Part shown: in pieces, positions 62,497 to 64,000 of the stretch
Numbering within the stretch: the first letter of the stretch is position 1
Layout of the letters: every line of letters begins with the position of its first letter
Origin: Lepidurus packardi
Lineage: Eukaryota > Arthropoda > Branchiopoda > Notostraca > Triopsidae
DNA length: 64,000 nt
Assembly: GCA_023053545.1 (NCBI GenBank)
Contig: JAKZAN010000146.1
Coordinates: 1 to 64,000 of the forward strand
Direction: 5' to 3'
The notes under the pieces: generated by a model
Told to the model about the DNA's origin: nothing
Database searches by the model: none
What the model saw: only the letters and a program-made list of their open reading frames with translations
Position numbers and translations under genes: made by a program

Positions 62497-62895
62497 TCAT
62501 TTTGGCTTTACACCCAAAACCTTCTCGCACAGCGATACGAATGCCTTTTCGTCGATTTTGTCAGGCATGGCTGCTAGATCTACCTGCTCAAACTCAAACT
62601 CGTTGTTGGCCATCGTCTTCAGGGCCTCCTTGCACCGCTCCTTGTCGATAAAGCCATCACGCTTCAGGTCGAAGAGTGAGAACACATTAGCAATCTCCTC
62701 CTTGGCGAAGATACCCGTCTTGAAGCCTTGTTTCTGCTTGAGCTTGAGACGTTCGATGATGAACTCCTCGATATTTTTGGGCTGCTCAAAGCATACGTCG
62801 GAACAGAGATCCTCCATGAGTTCGACGATCCTGTGTTTGCGGAGGTACTCATCTGCGGAGTCTTTGAGGGGATTGGCTGGCGAGGCTTTGGCCAT
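62497..62895 (-). CDS. EFCAB10-like RIIa/EF-hand protein (132 aa)
   Basis: Single exon, no internal TAA/TAG. Residues ~12-48 resemble the RIIa/Dpy-30 dimerisation-docking fold (YLRKHRIVELMEDLCSDVCF, then PKNIEEFIIERL), followed by an EF-hand-like DLKRDGFIDKERC (~75-87) and a helical end. This combination matches EFCAB10, a small protein linked to cilia in animals. Ca2+ binding is uncertain because the loop starts DLKRDG. Stop TGA 62497. Confidence 0.8.
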   Translation of the reverse strand: MAKASPANPLKDSADEYLRKHRIVELMEDLCSDVCFEQPKNIEEFIIERLKLKQKQGFKTGIFAKEEIANVFSLFDLKRDGFIDKERCKEALKTMANNEFEFEQVDLAAMPDKIDEKAFVSLCEKVLGVKPK

Positions 62896-63013
62896 GAGGG
62901 TCTGGGAGTGTGGGGGTTATATTTTTAAAGTTACTATTTTCTATTTTGATAATACATAAGTTCGTATTCTTCGAGGTTTAACTTATTGGATGGGATCAAT
63001 AAAGAATCGCTAA

Positions 63014-64000
63014 TCATTTGGGCACGTACACTTTGGCCTCGCCGTCGCTCAGATAGATCTGGAACCCGCTCGAAGTCACAGTGATGCAGTCCGTCGCAGG
63101 GTAGAAGATGTTGCAGATCACTTCTCCGGCACTGAACGGGTGGTACGTGATGTACTTCGACACGTTTCTCCCCACCTTGCTGGTCACCGCAGTGAACAGC
63201 TTCCCTCTGCTGAACGCGAAGATCTCAGCATCGCAATAGCGCTCGATCTGGTCAAACTGCCAAACGGTGTACTTCTTTCTAGCTGCCACCAACTTAGCGA
63301 TGTATTGGTACATATCAGAGTTAGTATCCATATGTCCCCAGAGGACTTCTCTGTTCAAAGGGTCGTTGCCTCCAGAGAATAGCTGCTCGGAACCATAGTA
63401 CACCATGGGAATACCCACGCTGGTCAGCAGGAAAGCATGAGCAGTCTTGTAGATTTTAACCTTCCAGCTCCAGTCGCCACCGTGATTCAGGAATCTGGAA
63501 TTGTCGTGGTTGTCAACGAAGTTACCCATGTAATTCAGGTTAGAGGGTTGGGTTTTTTGTGCCCAGTTATTGTAGTAGTTTCGCAGGGCATACATATCTC
63601 CACTGTTGAAGAGCACGTCTCTCACGGCATAGTACATGGGATAGTTGAGGATGGAGTTGACTGTGCCGATGTAGCCACCGACATAGCCCATATTTCCATT
63701 GAAGACCTCTCCGACGGTATAGACTCCGGCACTTTGAGCGAACTGGGTCCAGAACCACTTGGGCACTTCGGGAATGGTGTCCACTCTGAGGCCATCAATA
63801 TTGTATTTGGTGACAAGATTCTTGACCCAGTTAAGCAGGTAAGTTCTGACGTAGTCGTTTTCTTGCTTGAGGTCGGCAAGTGCAGCCAGACGGCAATTCT
63901 CAATACGCCACTGGTTGTAGGTATTGAAGTCGTTGTCAGTGATATCACAGTAATCATGATAATGGTCGCGACTGTTAAGGTCAGTGTTTTGGGAGAAGTT
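63014..64000 (-). CDS. Secreted-type GH13 alpha-amylase, 5' end outside window
   Basis: The C-terminal 329 codons run from the right edge to TGA 63014-63016. GH13 blocks: DGLRVDTIPEV (catalytic Asp), YTVGEVFNGN (acid/base Glu), FVDNHDNSRF (third Asp) and GIPMVYYGSEQ. The C-terminal beta domain ends KVYVPK. The pattern is of fungal/bacterial-type alpha-amylases, which split starch and glycogen. Eukaryotic digestion in food vacuoles is the likely role. The missing 5' part should hold a signal peptide and the first catalytic-barrel strands. No in-frame TAA or TAG in the visible part. Confidence 0.95.
   Translation of the reverse strand, partial: NFSQNTDLNSRDHYHDYCDITDNDFNTYNQWRIENCRLAALADLKQENDYVRTYLLNWVKNLVTKYNIDGLRVDTIPEVPKWFWTQFAQSAGVYTVGEVFNGNMGYVGGYIGTVNSILNYPMYYAVRDVLFNSGDMYALRNYYNNWAQKTQPSNLNYMGNFVDNHDNSRFLNHGGDWSWKVKIYKTAHAFLLTSVGIPMVYYGSEQLFSGGNDPLNREVLWGHMDTNSDMYQYIAKLVAARKKYTVWQFDQIERYCDAEIFAFSRGKLFTAVTSKVGRNVSKYITYHPFSAGEVICNIFYPATDCITVTSSGFQIYLSDGEAKVYVPK

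Overview
This window is nuclear DNA of a ciliate, most likely a peritrich (the Vorticella/Campanella/Opisthonecta group). The main evidence is the genetic code. Nearly every gene reads through many in-frame TAA and TAG codons and ends at TGA. Where such a codon falls on a conserved position, that position normally holds glutamate: the APE motif of a MAP-kinase-like protein (TAA at 23901-23903), the FDLKGS..(N/K)RE block of a PIP kinase, the SSVE block of phospholipase C, and the EGDPLGG block of a histone deacetylase. UAA/UAG = Glu with UGA as the only stop is the peritrich nuclear code (NCBI table 30). Introns are GT-AG and short (24-67 nt in the genes resolved here). There are about 36 protein genes in 64 kb, on both strands, with spacers mostly of 60-400 bp. 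A perfect six-copy tandem 5S rRNA array lies at 25809-26883.

Layout. 1-5309: one giant minus-strand gene with SPRY and RanBP2-type zinc finger domains, cut by the left edge. 6456-13269: a small tetraspan protein, a pectin-acetylesterase/Notum-like protein without its nucleophile, a CFAP97-type protein, ribosomal protein S14, an unknown basic protein and the autophagy protease ATG4. 13395-24569: a class II histone deacetylase, divergent from a 1845-residue CHAT (caspase-like) plus STAND NTPase protein, then a PLC-delta-like phospholipase C and a MAPK-like kinase with an altered activation motif. 24919-31786: a secreted lipase, the 5S array, a membrane-anchored alpha/beta hydrolase and a GPCR-PIP-kinase fusion. 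32040-41375: a Dbf4-type zinc finger protein, NAD(P)HX dehydratase, URM1, succinyl-CoA ligase alpha, a four-RRM protein, ATG8 and CWC25. 41769-49625: an IP3/ryanodine-type receptor of 2589 residues. 49939-64000: an EF-hand protein, an Aurora-like kinase, a kelch protein, a RING/B-box/kelch protein, a disordered protein, an AGC kinase with N-terminal zinc-binding motifs, a gene-poor 2.1 kb stretch, an EFCAB10-like protein and an alpha-amylase cut by the right edge.

Themes. Three parts of one signalling route are present: a GPCR-PIPK able to make PIP2, a PLC that would cleave it to IP3, and an IP3-receptor-like Ca2+ channel. Several EF-hand proteins accompany them. In peritrichs Ca2+ release drives stalk and body contraction, so this is a plausible functional set, although linkage alone proves nothing. 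ATG4 and its substrate ATG8 are both present. The most unusual gene is the CHAT-STAND protein at 14973-20589. It resembles the architecture of NLR-like cell-death or immune regulators, and it looks like a string of broken fragments unless the peritrich code is applied. All protein calls come from reading the translated sequence and recalling family motifs; no database search was run.
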